A stretch of 64,000 nt of DNA from Theristus sp. LFF4_11 (Eukaryota > Nematoda > Chromadorea > Monhysterida > Xyalidae). Within the stretch, counting starts at the first letter, position 1. Each line of letters begins with the position of its first letter. This document shows positions 23,201-37,670 of this stretch, piece after piece. The stretch spans positions 1 to 64,000 of the forward strand of contig JASANC010004747.1 of the NCBI GenBank assembly GCA_030248135.1, given 5' to 3'. A program made the position numbers and the translations under genes. A model generated the notes under the pieces. The model ran no database searches and was not told the origin of the DNA. It saw nothing but the letters and a program-made list of their open reading frames with translations.

Positions 23201-24921
23201 TCACATAGACATTTTAATTTTCAGATCAAGTGTTGGTGTTTGTTCTTCAAGAAATCCATTTTTTATGTATAAGACTGAGCCGAAAAAGATAAACTGCATC
23301 TGTGACAGTTTCAGTGAATCAAAAAGGGCAGAGCAAAAGTGCAAAAAACTCGCTAAGTGTGCTTCAATGTTTTCAAATGTAATTTTAACACAATTGATGG
23401 CAAACATTTCTGGAGCAGTGTTTTAAATTTCAGAGCCAAACGATGAACCAAACTCGGGAGCCAACCAACCAACCAAAACCAGCGCAGTATCGTTTTTTGT
23501 GAGACGCGCTGTACTTCATGCGAGAAGCGTAGTTGCTTGAGTGCATTTGTGGTGGCCTTGAATGATTGGGTGTTGCCGTGGCAGGCATAGGCACCGACGC
23601 AACACACGCCGAGCACATCGAGAAGATCCAGGCACGCAAATACGCTGGGGTGCGTGCGGACCATCGCTTTGTGCCGGGATTCCTCGGGCTCGGGCTGGTC
23701 GATGCATTCGATGCGATCGGACACGCCATGAGCAAGCCACACTTGAGAGCAGCCACCGAAGCTGCATTGAATGACATCACGCACGGCAGACGCCGCAAAC
23801 ATGACGTCATCCGGGAGGAGGTGCTGCTTTGCATGTTGCGCAATTGGGAGTGATAGGCAGACAGCTGATTGGTTGTTTGTGAATTGGACGCACTCAGTGA
23901 TCTAGCCAGCCAGTCAGCATGTTGCCATATTCAAATTCCGGCCTGCCCAAATTGCACACGTTTCACAGTGAGACATGTATGTCACAGGTCGCATTCATCA
24001 GATCAAAAGGATCAGTGCCGTTTTTATTTTTCCACCCACCATCCAGGTCGAAAAGTACCGAGCAGTGTTCGAGGCGCTCGAGCGCGACATTGCCAGTGGC
24101 CAGAGTCACATCGACGCTGAAATGCGCAAGTATTTCCGACCAGGCGCTTTGCACGGACGCACCAACAGTGCTGGTGATGGTGATGGTGTGCATGTGAATG
24201 CGCAGAACGCCGACGCGCCTGATGACCCCGGTTGGTTGCTTTAAAAAAAGAACACTATTGGGGGAACACTATCACATTTTGCATTTTTCCAGCCTTGCTG
24301 GCCGCGGCCGATGTGCAAGGCGTACTGCGGTGTGCACACTGCCAAGGTGGCCTGCAACCACGCAAGAGCCGCGCCACCAGCAACTATTTTCTCGGCTGCA
24401 CGCGCTACCCTGGTTGTCAAGGTGTTGTCTGGCTGCCTCGTGACCTGTGCCTCGACTCGATAACCATGCTCGACAGCAGCTGTCCCACGTGTCGACTGAG
24501 ACTGCTAGAAGTGAAATTCAAACGGGGCCAAAAGCCAGCCAGCTTTCCACGTGCGACGTATCGCGGCTGTTTAGCTTGTGATCCGAGGTTCGCTCAGTGG
24601 AACCAGGCGGCCAACACGCAAAACAGGGTAAATTGACGTGCAGTTCATTTTACATGAAATTCAGCAAAAGTTCAGATTTTATTGAACTCTTAATAGTGTG
24701 TGTTGGTAATGCTTTATGCCTCCATTCAGCAGGCTGCCGGGGCGGATGCAGGCTCAGACGTGCCTGAGTGTCGTTGTTCCAACGCAGCCGTGCGCAGACA
24801 AGTGCGAAAGGCTGGTGCAAACCAGGGCCGTTGCTTCTACGCGTGTGCTGCGCCGGTTGGTGATGCTAACAGGTGCAACTTCTTCCAGTGGGAAACGAAC
24901 GCTGATGAGACGAACGTGTGA
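20225..24921 (+). CDS. TOP3A: DNA topoisomerase III alpha (type IA)
   Basis: TOP3A decatenates single strands and works with BLM/RMI1 to dissolve double Holliday junctions. Thirteen exons: 20225-20334 (VLNVAEKNDAAKGIAALLSG, TOPRIM start); 20436-20580 (TSVSGHVM); 20660-20800 (IIWTDCDREGENIG, TOPRIM metal acidics); 20903 to about 21109 (RARFSEIT, DLRTGAAFTR); 21346-21580 (SYGSCQFPTLGFVVERYK); 21715-21867; 21970-22208 (GFISYPRTETNIFP, with the catalytic tyrosine); 22277-22381; 22497-22677 (LLTEADLIALMEKH); 23585-23820 (GIGTDATHAEHI); 24047-24230; 24293-24627 (two CxxC zinc-finger units); 24730-24921 (GRF-type finger, CRCSNAAVRR...CNFFQWE). About 821 residues, shorter than the human ~1,000, with one GRF finger where human has two. 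ATG 20225 lies only a few residues before the TOPRIM strand, so no mitochondrial leader is encoded in exon 1. A polyadenylation signal AATAAA is at 25069. Confidence 0.96.
22955..23230. repeat. Diverged repeat in TOP3A intron
   Basis: Partner of the AMFR intron repeat at about 3520-3830: shared TTTGGGTGCACA, GTAAATCCAA and CAGTTTTGCTCACA blocks in the same order. This explains why the 22678-23584 intron is much longer than its neighbours. Confidence 0.5.
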
Positions 24922-25068
24922 GAAAAACGATTGCTCAAGCCACTCTGCAACTTGTTGACTGCATGCATGTTGAACATGTTATTATGGTTGTGTGCTTCAC
25001 TGTTTGTTACTTGTCATTGCCGTTACTTGTCGTTTAAATGTTGTTATTCTTTGATCTGGAATTCACGC

Positions 25069-25074
25069 AATAAA
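25069..25074 (+). promoter_or_regulatory. Polyadenylation signal of TOP3A
   Basis: AATAAA 148 bp after the TOP3A stop codon and about 260 bp before the PSMA5 start codon. Confidence 0.6.
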
Positions 25075-25301
25075 AAGCCGTTATGGCATGACGGAACGGT
25101 TTCCTGCAAGATCGTTGTTATAAAGCACCGATGAAATACTTTGATCAGTCTGTTGATATTAGATGCGTAAACGCACACTCGACCAGTATATATTGAAACA
25201 ACCACTCCCTAAAATGACTAAATGGGAAGGGGATGGAATGTTTGAAATTTTTTTCAGTATTTTCATTGAGCTGACATTTTGCTCGAACTGCGTGCTGGTG
25301 A

Positions 25302-27242
<1,941 letters not shown>

Positions 27243-27478
27243 ATGTGCACCACGTGTCTGATTTTCTTCGGGTCATCAATTAGCAATGTTGATTGTTATT
27301 CCGGTTTTTCCTTTTTTTGTTTTATTTGTTGTTATCTTCAGTTATTTTTTTCCATCCGGTGAGCAGAATGATTTACAAGTGCGGCGCATTAATTTTTTGT
27401 GATTGGGAGGAATAGTTGGCTTGTCTTTATTGGAACAACTGAATGCACTGTTGAGTTTTTGCTGTGTGCTTCGGCCGA

Positions 27479-27484
27479 AATAAA
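27479..27484 (+). promoter_or_regulatory. Polyadenylation signal of PSMA5
   Basis: AATAAA 237 bp after the PSMA5 stop and 131 bp before the PRMT9 start codon. Confidence 0.55.
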
Positions 27485-27614
27485 TCAAGTGAATTTGCCA
27501 TCGATTGTTTTTGTCTGCTGTAGTTCGTCTCATTGATCGAACATTGTAATTTCATTTCCTCCATGACAATCGTTGATCGTTCAAGCGTTTCATGGTTGCC
27601 CCCGATGTGCAAGC

Positions 27615-30600
27615 ATGCCGACGTTCTCCGTGCGTGAGGCTCGCCTTGCCGCGTCACGTGGCAACTGGCAGCTGGCCGTGTCACACTACTTTGCCGTGCT
27701 CAAAATGGCGCCCTCCAGACGGGCGGCGCTGCGCTGCGAGTTTCTTGCGTCGTTCGCTGAGTTTGCGGCCGCTGAGGACGTGCACGCGATGGTGGACGTC
27801 TATGTGCCCATGGTGCAACACCTGTATCCGGGTGACCACGAATTCATGCAGGTGTCCTCACACCGTTCATGATTGATATCCAATGGGCTGTGCTGTCATT
27901 GGCTGAAGTTCTCGGTGTCAACAGCTGATTGGGTCAATTCGGGTGCAAACGCCTTTCTCATGTTTATTTAAAAAAATGTTGCTTTTGAAGAAAATCGACC
28001 ACTGTTGATGCAGGTGATCGGTTTGGCCGTGGACAACGTTTCGGTGGGCATTGAAAACCTGCGCACTGCTCTTGTGGACGCGTGGCATTACAGAATGCTG
28101 AATGACAAGACAAGAAACGAGCGATTCAAGACGGCTATTGATAAAACTGTCAAGGTGCGTCGGTGTGAATGCAAGTGAGCGAGTGCACGTGACGCATTGC
28201 TGCAGCTGTGCATTTGCAGCGTGTGTTGTCCGGCAAACGCGAGTGCACCGTGTTCGACGTCGGCACCGGCACAGGCCTGTTGTGCGTGTTCGCCGTCCGT
28301 GCTGGTGCGACGCGCGTGTTCGCGTGCGAGCAGTCGCCGTTGATGTGCGAGATCGCTGCCAACGTGCTCGCGCGCAATCTGACGCCCAGCGAACGCAACA
28401 GAGTGCATCTCATGCGTCACTGGTCGACGGACGTGCAGACACTGCATTCGTGTCGCACGCACGCACTCCCGACAGAGGCGTGCTGCCACGCACACAAGGT
28501 TGCTGCCGATCAATGCAGTCATGCAACAAGTCAAGTCTTGTATTCAATTTTTGTCGAATCGGCATGTGGTTCACTGAACTGCCAGAAATTACAAAAAATC
28601 CCGACTGTAAGTTGCAAGAAAACATGCAGTTTCCCCGCAAACGTACAGGCAGATGTGATCGTGAGCGAGTTGATGGATGCGTGTCTGTTTGGAGAGAACA
28701 TGACAGCGGTCGTGGCAGACGCACGCACGCGTTTCCTGAGTGAGCATGCAGGTGCGTGCGTGCTGCCGCACAGTGGGCGCCTGTTCTGTTGTGCGGTGTC
28801 GAGCGACACAATCCGCAGAGAGCACGTCTTCGATGCGCATGCCTACTGCGCCCTCGTGCACGTTGCACCGACGTTGCTGTCGACACACGTGCAACCGAGC
28901 GATACACACGGTGCGTTCCAATGGCAACACGACCCATGTAAAGCGGACTGGCCGCAGTTCACACGGAAACTGAATCGTTCGTTGAAATGAATGCAGCGTT
29001 GCAGAGCCATACACATGTGAACGCCTGCAACGAATGGGTGCCGACTCGTGGACAGTGCTGAGCGACGTGGCGCTGGTGGACGAGGTGCAGTTCAACGATG
29101 ACGTTCGCCTCGAGCAACATCTCAGCCGAGTGCACCGCTCTGTGCAGCTGAGCATGCAGTGCCAGCCCACCGACCGCACTGTGGACGCACTCGTCTGCTG
29201 GTTCGATGTGGCACTGCTTGCTGACGACGACAGTCACTGCGAGCATGCGTGTGTCACCAGCAACCCCAACTGTCGTACAACGTCATGGGAGCAGGCAATC
29301 TTTCCGCAGTACAACGCAGAAGCCGCGGTGCACGCCAGCGTGCTGACGGCTGAGTTTTCAATCAAGGCCAATCGTGTTGAATGTAAAACGAGGGATGCCA
29401 CGGACCTGGCGTCAATCGTATTTTGCTCCAGCGATGAAATTCTGCTCTTGAACAACACAGCAGTCTTGAACTTTTACCGATTCATGCTGCTGTCAGCGAC
29501 TGAGAAACACCAAGCCAAAAATGGTGAGAACGCCGAGATGAGCGTTGTGGTGTTGAACGACAGTGCAGTTCTGGCATACCTCGCTGCTGCCGTTTGTCCC
29601 ACGGCAAACATTTATTCTGCCGTCGCGAAAGAAGATGAAACGGTTGCCTCAAAAGTAAACACAGACAGCACAAAAGAGCATCAGACGTCAGAGCTCTGGA
29701 ATGTTCTTCACGACTCAAACCCGATGTTGGCAGACCGCATACACAGGCTGGCTAATGAACAATCGCTGATTGATACTGTGCAACACAGTGGTGAATTGCT
29801 TTTAAGTTTTTTTGATTTCCATAATTAAGTGCATTAATTTCCATAAACCTAATTTCAATGCATTACATTGCAGCTTGCAATTCAGTGTTGCATTGCAGTA
29901 ACAAATGCCTGACATATATTGAGGCCAACGATGTGTGCTGTTGACGCCAGTACTGCAAGCGTGTGGTCGTCTGGTGAATGGTGTACTGGAGGATGTGGCA
30001 TGCATGCGAGCCCAATTGGCCAGCTGCTGCGTTGATGTGCTGCCAGCCACCATGGACGTGCACGTGCAACTTGTTGACAGTGACCAACTGTTGCAAGATG
30101 CCATGGTGGTCGATGACGTGCACCGTTGTGCTGGCGTGTTGCTCGGTGACCAGATCAATGTGTACGCTGCACGCATGCAACAGGTCAGGTGAACGCAGCC
30201 CTGAAGTCGTCGTGTTAGCAGCAAAGTGAATTTGGAATTCAACCGGAGTACAAATACACCCGTGCGACCGTGTGGTACGCTGTGGTGTAAACTGCCGCAA
30301 CACGGTGCGAACACCCAGCGTCATAAATCGAATTGCGGCGTTACGAAGCTAGAGGCACCATGTGCTCCCCACACCGTCGCACTGGCATCCGAATGCATGG
30401 TTACTCTGGCATTTTCTATGTCACGCATTTACGACGAGACCCGAAATTTTTTTGTCTGAATACAATGCGTTGTCTGTCGAGGCAGTCGGCTCAACTTGCA
30501 GGATGTCCGTGTGTGCAGCGTGCTTGCGAACGGAGCACGTGTTCTGAGTGAGCGCTTGCGTGTCATGCAGCTCGACCTGGCCACTGCACTCGATGTCAGC

Positions 30601-31095
30601 TCATACCGACTGCCAGCGTTTGTGCGTCAAACGAGCGACACGGTGACGCCGCCAATGACACACGTATGAGTGAAACTTGCATTGCCATTGCTGATTGGTG
30701 CAACCTGCAAACACACGGCGCAAGCTTGCACTGGTGCCGTGCATGCGTCGGCCAGTGAGTTTGGCAGCCAGCTGATTGGCTGTTGTTAAACTTGGCTGAC
30801 ACAGATTGGTCGAACGAGCTCGATGCAACCGATCAACCAGCATCTGACCACATGTTCGTCTGCTCAGGAAGGCCGTGTGAGCGCAGTGTTGGTTTACATT
30901 TCACTTGGTCACCATTGTTGTCCGGTGCGACTGCGAAGTGATGAGCGAGCCAACTGTTTCCGCTCGATGGCACACGTGCTGCCGCAGCCACTGCACGTCG
31001 CACAAGGAGAACAACTCACAATACGCACCGTGCTCAAGCGATCCACACTCGACTTTCACGTTCGCGCAAAACAAACTGACACGGACTCGTTGTGA
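27615..31095 (+). CDS. PRMT9: Protein arginine N-methyltransferase 9
   Basis: PRMT9 makes symmetric dimethylarginine on the splicing factor SF3B2. It has TPR repeats followed by tandem methyltransferase domains. Exons: 27615-27851 (TPR-like, GNWQLAVSHYFAVLKMAPSR); 28014-28154 (WHYRMLNDKTRNERF); 28220-28498 (VFDVGTGTGLL, the SAM-binding motif I); 28649-28910 (VIVSELMDACLFGE, the double-E loop); 29005 to about 29800 (EPYTCERLQRM, TTSWEQAIFPQ, HRLANEQSLIDTV); about 29940-30182 (second methyltransferase-like domain); about 30503-30666; about 30807-31095 (AQEGRVSAVLVYISLG, HVAQGEQLTIRTVL) ending TGA. The 28499-28648 intron is a multiple of three without a stop, so it could be retained. Joining of the exon ending near 29800 to the one near 29940 is unresolved. 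The catalytic first domain looks intact. AATAAA is at 31328. Confidence 0.93.
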
Positions 31096-31327
31096 GCGGA
31101 GCACGCTACGTTCTCTTGCTTTGTTGATCTCAGTTCAACAACGTTCAAATCGAGATTATCTCAGTCTGAGTCATAACAATTTGTGACAAGAAAATGAAGC
31201 AAACTGTAACTGTACATTGGACCTGAACGAAATCAAAACTGGGAAGGAATTGAAACGCACAATACCCCGGTTAGATCCACGGAATGCCGTTTAAAAAGAT
31301 ACGGTGCGAACGAAGGAATGTACAAAA

Positions 31328-31333
31328 AATAAA
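31328..31333 (+). promoter_or_regulatory. Polyadenylation signal of PRMT9
   Basis: AATAAA 233 bp after the PRMT9 stop codon. Confidence 0.5.
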
Positions 31334-31738
31334 TGCAACAAGGTGAACGTCCTGATAACAATCAAAGGCAAAACTGGCGAAATGGAACCAAGTTTTCAAG
31401 CAACGATGCACAGTGTTTGTATTTCAATGGAACCGATACTTGCGTAAAGGTTTCAGGTTGATGTAAGTCTTCTTCATTTCCTCCGAGTCATCACGTTTCT
31501 GTTCAACGTATCGGCCGCCCTTCGTTGTCACAATTTGCCCATTCAAATAACGCACGTTCGATTTCTGATCCGTTGGTCGATTTAACAGTGACGTCGGACA
31601 TTGGTGTGTCTCAGTTGCAGTCACCATTAGATGCCTAAAACCGGCAACTTGTATGATAAAACACTAAATTGTGGGGGGAGGGATTTTTGAGTGGGGTTGT
31701 TTTTTTTTTTGGTTGGTGGTTTTTTTGGGTTTTAGAAC

Positions 31739-34616
31739 TTTAAGATAGGCTTTTTGAGTCGACCGACCCGGCCTCCACACCTCTAGGCACAATTTCAAAA
31801 AAGTTTTCAAATTCAGTCAAATTTAAGACCAATCGAACCGCCTTGATGCCCTGAGTTCGAAAATCATATTTTTATCTTAATCCAAGCTTTCTTTATGCTT
31901 CAAAATTGAGAAAACCCTAATTTTCGACCCCCTTGTAGTCAAACTGCTCTAGCTCGCTTCTGCTTGAAGCTATTAACAAAAATCAAACACCAATCAATTC
32001 TCCTTGTGTTTGCGCACATTTTTCGCTGTTGTACTATAGGTTGAAAATGTTTTTTCATGCTTTGTATTTTTAAAAAACTGCAGAGGTTGGTGGTTTTTCA
32101 CGTTTTTCGGTACTTTAGAAACGTTTGTGGGGTATAGTTTCTAGGTAATTCTGAAAGATCTGCGAAAAATGTATATACATGTAAAATTTCAGCTTTATAA
32201 AGCGTCGCCGGGACTCACACGATACAAAACAAAATGGCTTGTCGCATGCGTTTTTGGTCAATATGCCGCATGCAGGGTGTTTCCTCCCACCCCCCAATTT
32301 TTTTGGGGCCACCTCAGGTGCTGCAACCGTGACTAAAAATGGGTTTTCGCGTACGCTGAGTTCAAAAATCTTATTTAGAATTTTGCCCGACGTTTCTACT
32401 GTGCCCTAAACGCGTATGCCATGGGGATCAGGAGGGAAATTTCCTTAACAAAATAAATTTAATTAAAAAGCGCGTCACAAGACACCTGAAATCCTGTTAC
32501 AATTACAAATCGAGGTCGCTGAGTCTGCATATAATGTTTATTTTGCTATACGGATTACTCCGCACCCTAAAAACGGCCTCTATGGGGACGGAAAGGAAAA
32601 AAAACTGGAAAAAATCGGAAACTAATCAAAAAATATATGAAAACTGCGCCGTAAATACAAATCGAGGTTGTTGAGTCTGAATGTGATGTTTATTTTGTTA
32701 TACAGATTACTCCGCACCCTAAAAGCAGCTTCTATAGGGACAGAAAAGGAAAAAAATTAAAAAAATCGGAAACTAGTCAAAAAAATTTGAAACTGTGCCG
32801 TAAATACAAACCAAATTCGCTGAGTTCGAATATAATGTTTATTTTGCCATATGAACTATTTCGCACCCTAAAAACGGCCTCTATTGGGACGAAAAGGGAA
32901 AAATTAAAAAATAATCGAAACTAGTTAAAAAATCTGAAAACTATGCCACAAACACAAACCGAGATCGCTGAGTTTGAATATGATGTTTTTATTTTGCCTT
33001 ACGGTTTACTACGCACCTAAAAACAGCTTCTATAGGGACGAAAAGCGAGAAATCTGAAGAAAATCGGAAACTAGTCAAAAGAATCCGTATAGCAAAATAT
33101 ACATCATATTCGGACTCAGCGACATCGATTCAGATTTTTTTGGCTAGTTTACGGATTTTTTCAATTTTCTTCATTTTCATCCCTGTAAAAACTATTTTTA
33201 GGGTGCGGAGCAATCCGCATGGCAAAATGAACAGCATATTCGGACTGAGCGACCTTGATTTCTATTTATGGCACAGTTTTCAGATTTTTTGACCAGTTTC
33301 CGATTTTTTCCAGATTTTTCTTTTTTCGTCCCTATAGAGACCGTTTTTAGGGTGCGGGGTAATCCGTATAGCCAAATAAGCATTATATTCGGACTGAGCG
33401 ACCTTGATTTTTATTTATGGCACAGTTTTCAGATTTTTTGACTAGTTTTCGATTTTTTATTTTTTTTCCCTTCTGTCCCCATAGAAGCTGCTTTTAGGGT
33501 GCGGAGTAATCCGTATAGCAATATAAACATCATATTCAGACTCAGCAACCTCGATTTGCATTTACGGCACAGTTTTCATATATTTCTTGACTAGTTTCCG
33601 ATTTTTTCAAATTTTTCCCTTTCCGTCCCCATAGAGGCCGTTTTTAGGGTGCGGAGTAATCCGTATAACAAAATAAACATCATATTCAGACTCAGCAATC
33701 TCGATTTGTATTTACGGCACAGTTTTCATATGATTTTTTGATTAGTTTCCGATTTTTTCCAGTTTTTTCTTTTCCGTCCCCATAGAGGCCGTTTTTAGGG
33801 TGCGGAGTAATCCGTATAGCAAAATAAACATTATATGCAGACTCAGCGACCTCGATTTGTAATTGTAACAGGATTTCAGGTGTCTTGTGACGCGCTTTTT
33901 ATTTAAATTTATTTTGTTAAAGAAATTTCCCTCCTGATCCCCATGGCATACGCGTTTAGGGCACAGTAGAAACGTCGGGCAAAATTCTAAATAAGATTTT
34001 TGAACTCAGCGTACCCGAAAACCCATTTTTAGTCACGGTTGCAGCACCTGAGGTGGCCCCAAAAAATTTGGGGGTGGGAGGAAACACCCTGCATGCGGCA
34101 TATTGACCAAAAACGCATGCAACAAGCCATTTTGTTTTGTATCGTGTGAGTCCCGGCGACGCTTTATGAAGCTGAAATTTTACATGTATATACATTTGTC
34201 GCAGATCTTTCAGAATTACCTAGAAACTATACCCCACAAACGTTTCTAAAGTACCGAAAAACGTGAAAAACCACCAACCTCTGCAGTTTTTTAAAAATAC
34301 AAAGCATGAAAAAACATTTTCAATCTATAGTATAACAGCGAAAAATGTGCGCAAATACAAGGGGAATTGATTGGTGCTTGATTTTTGTTAATAGCTTCAA
34401 GTAGAGGCGAGCTAGAGCAGTTTTACTACAAGGGGGTCGAAAATTAGGTTTTTCCCAATTTTGAAGCGTTAAGAAAGCTTGGATTAAGATAAAAATATGA
34501 TTTTCGAACTCAGGGCATCAAGGCGGTTCGATTGGTCTCAAATTTGATTGAATTTGAAAACTTTTTTGAAATTGTGCCTAACGAGGGTCGGTATTGTGAA
34601 AAAGCCTATCTTAAAA
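31739..34616. mobile_element. 2.9-kb palindromic foldback element with internal tandem repeats
   Basis: Two arms of about 1.4-1.5 kb are inverted copies. The ends are TTAAGATAGGCTTTTT (31739) and AAAAAGCCTATCTTAA (to 34616). Outer arms match over several hundred bases, for example CATCAAGGCGG and the GCATGCGGCATATTG block at about 32260 and 34090. Inner arms carry units of about 150 bp marked by CGCACCCTAAAAACGGCCTCTAT: four in the left arm (from about 32560) and five in the right (to about 33830), meeting near 33090. No long open frame and no target duplication were found. It could be a foldback or MULE-type non-autonomous transposon, or a large cruciform-forming inverted repeat. Confidence 0.85.
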
Positions 34617-35620
34617 TTTGACTTGCAAATTGTTTTTCGACGATTGAAATGATTGAAAAAATGTAACGATATTGAATACGACAGTTACCGTGCTTCATGA
34701 GCACCCTGTTTGCTATTACCCCTTTCACACGTAATCACAGAACACTACAACAATGATATGGTGCAAATGAAATAGTTTCAGCCAACCGTTCAACAATCCT
34801 TTGTTTCACGTCATTGTCACAAACTTCTAAAGATGCCGCTGATTTGACAGGTGACGACGACGCAGACGATGATTCACTCTGCAGTTTAACGAAAATTGAA
34901 CAAACGAGCGACACATTTTGTTCAAGTAAACCGGCTTGTGGTCACGCATGTGCGTACAGGTACATTTGGTTGGTGAACTGCGGAGTGGCACCACGAATAC
35001 GGGTGCTGGCTGACTGACAATGCTTTCCACGCCGTCGGTTGGGGGGACGCGGCTTTGCTGAGCGAACAGCAATGTGAGCACTCACGACGTCACTCCGCAG
35101 CCACAACTCGATCACCATCCCTTCACCACAGCAGTTAAAATTCGGCAGTCATTGCGGTTCGTCTGCAAAGCTGAAAACACGCATATCAACCAAAGACGCA
35201 CTTGTTCACAAGACAGCTCAATATTCGTTGAACAGCTGCGTTTTCTTTCCAATTCTGCTCGACGGGAAACATTCGCTTCGTTGGCAATATTTCGCAACGT
35301 CTGCTGCACTTGGCACAACCAGCTCAATATTTGAATGCTGCAAAATATGTAGCAGAAATGAATAATCGCAACGTAATTTGTGTGAAGGGCAAACAAGTTC
35401 TTTTGTTGAGCGGTAAAAAAGCAAACAACGCCACTAGACAATCACTAACGAGTCAACATTTGAACAAAACGGTACATAGACAGACAACATTTCCATAATT
35501 TCAGCAAACCCGTCGTCATCTTGCGCATCTTGCAAGCAACCAGTCAAATAGCTGCTCACAATTTGCTGGTCAACAGCTGAATTCCTGAAACGCAATACTG
35601 GTCAACACCGCAGCGCAATA
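34617..35620. other. Intergenic, no supported gene
   Basis: Open frames of 60-110 codons on both strands (34814-35017 plus, 35112-35441 minus) show no recognisable domain and no supported exon partner. A real small gene cannot be excluded. Confidence 0.35.
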
Positions 35621-35627
35621 CTATTCG

Positions 35628-36035
35628 GCATAGTTGTTTTAGAATGGCCTGGGGACCGCCCCCTCCCACAAAATTTGAATCGGTCTCTGTCTGAGAATTT
35701 TTCGGCTCAGATATTATCTATCTAAAAAAAGTTCAGCCAGCCAGCTATCTATCCAAAAATTTTGTCTTCGAAGACATTTTTGACCACTGTTGCTCGAAAT
35801 TCTTGAAAGTTTCGGTAGTTTTAGGTAAGAATTTATACTTAATTCGTGCTTATACTTAATTTCAGCATATTTAGCTGTTTTAATCGCTTATCAGCGTTTT
35901 TAGCTATCTATGAAATCTAAAAATTTTGACCGCCTCTTCCAAAGGTCATATATACCGCCCCCATAAAAATATGCAGCTATTTATCTGGAAAATTTGCTCC
36001 AGATATCTATACCCCTAACCCCCCCCCGATAACAC
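35628..36035. mobile_element. Degenerate G-rich hAT-like element
   Basis: CATAGTTGTTTTAG at 35629, the reverse-orientation TTATCTATC and CAGCTATCTATC motifs, and a CCCCCCCCGATAACA end near 36030 mark a decayed copy of the CATAGTTGTTCC family. Target duplications are no longer visible. Confidence 0.55.
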
Positions 36036-36512
36036 CTTGACCTTATTTCTTAATTTTTCAAAACACTATTTCTTATTTTAACATTTTTTCCAATTAACAT
36101 TTTATTCCAATGAAGAAACGAAAGTGACCGGTAACAACTAATGATCTACTCTCTCCAGAGCCGAGGGTAAATTGATTGGGTTTGGGTAGACTCGGGGCAG
36201 TCCTAACCCGGACTTTGGTAGCTTGGTTTCCGGAACCAACGCGAGGACAAATAAATATAAAAAACCATAAATTTTGAACAAGACAAACCAGTCGGTTTCG
36301 TCAACTTTCAAAATTTCCAACATCAATTCACGAAGTGCCTCAGTAACCGCGCATGTTTGACGTTCCGTCACCACTGCTGCTGACGACATTTTGTCACATT
36401 TCTGCAACACAATTATTATCACATTTGCTTTCATTTCAGCCATAGTTGTCCCAGATCAGTACCTGGGCCCAAAAAATTTTTCGAAGGGGGTTGTTAAAAA
36501 GGTATGGTGTAG

Positions 36513-36660
36513 GGTTGTTAAAAAAAACAAAAATCGTCATTTTTGTTTTTTTTTAAATTTTTTTTTTTTAATTTCAAAAATCAAAGTTGTGCTAAATCAA
36601 TCAGGGAGTCCGAAGAACCACATACCATGCAAGCGCCTCCCGAATGACTCCCATATGACT
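36513..36660 (-). mobile_element. Truncated TAGGGTTGTTAA element
   Basis: Starts TAGGGTTGTTAAAAAAAAC and runs about 150 bp in the same sense as the 12464 copy, through GTTGTGCTAAATCAATCAGG. It is then cut by the TGGGGTTGTTAAAC end of the next element at 36661. Confidence 0.75.
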
Positions 36661-37195
36661 GGGGTTGTTAAACAAAAATGAAAATTTTTTTTTTAAAGTG
36701 ATAAAAAAAACAAAAATGCCGATTTTTTTTTAAAAAAAATTCGAAAAATTTTCCTCTAATATGCTCTGAAAACCTCAATTTTGGCACAATTTTTCGAAAG
36801 TTCAACAAAAAATTTCTTTGATTATACCTCGTAAAACCTTTAGCAGTCGATTTTGGGCCGTTTTACCGACTGATTTTAGGCTTCGACAACATCTGCGACC
36901 CCACATGAAAATTTTTGCGCAATCGGTCTCCGCCAGACAAAATTTCATGGGGGGTGTGGGGGGGGGTGTCGGCCAAATTTTCGAGGGGGGGTCCGATGGG
37001 GGGGTGCCCGGTTTTAGGGGGGGGGTGGCACGGTGCCCCCCACCCCCCCACCCGACGGTCTCTGGTGCTCTGGAAGGGTGTACCCCCCCCCCCCCCGCCC
37101 CGCCCACGGTACTGGTACCGTGGGCCCAAAACAATTTTCGAAGGGGGGGTATGGTGCCGTGGGGGGGGGGGGGGTGCCGACCAAAAAGTGAGGGG

Positions 37196-37666
37196 CATAG
37201 TTGTTCCAGGGGGGGGCCTGGGGGGGGCCGGCCCCCCCCCAAAAAAATTTGGTATAGATCTCTATCAGACAGGTTTTTTCGGCTCAGCTATTATCTATCC
37301 AAAAAAATTTCTCAGCCAGCTATCTATCTACAAAATTTTGTCTTCGAAGACATAAAATGAGTCAATTTTTGACCAAAATTGACCATTTTTGCTTGTAATT
37401 CTTGAAAATTTCGCTAATTTTAGGTAAAATATGCATTTATACATGATTTTTAGTGTATTTTTAGCATTATTTTGCTGTTTTTATAGTATTTTAGCGTTTT
37501 AGCTAGCTATCTATCAAATTTCAAAATTTTGACCGGCCCCCCCCAAAGTCACATGGCCCCCCCCCGCGGCCCCCCCAAAATTTTCCAGCTATCTATCTAT
37601 CTGGAAAATTTGCTCCAGCTATCTATATCGGCCCCCCCCCAACCCCTCGGCTCTGGAACAACTATG
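37196..37666 (-). mobile_element. G-rich hAT-like element (CATAGTTGTTCC family), intact
   Basis: Ends CATAGTTGTTCCAG and CTGGAACAACTATG are inverted repeats, with a perfect 8-bp flanking duplication GTGAGGGG (37188-37195 and 37667-37674). At 471 bp this is the best full copy of the family and defines its length. The body carries CAGCTATCTATC motifs and C runs on this strand; it is non-coding. Confidence 0.9.
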
Positions 37667-37670
37667 GTGA

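Noticed and set aside
28150..28937. Minus-strand open frames opposite PRMT9
   Set aside because: They are antisense shadows of exons whose plus-strand frame carries the SAM-binding and double-E motifs.
31739..34616. CRISPR-like array from the regularly spaced ~150-bp repeats
   Set aside because: The repeats are long, contiguous and inverted between arms, in an animal genome; there are no short repeats with unique spacers.
34814..35441. Small gene on either strand
   Set aside because: No motif, no convincing splice partner, and comparable frames on both strands. Left as unsupported intergenic sequence.
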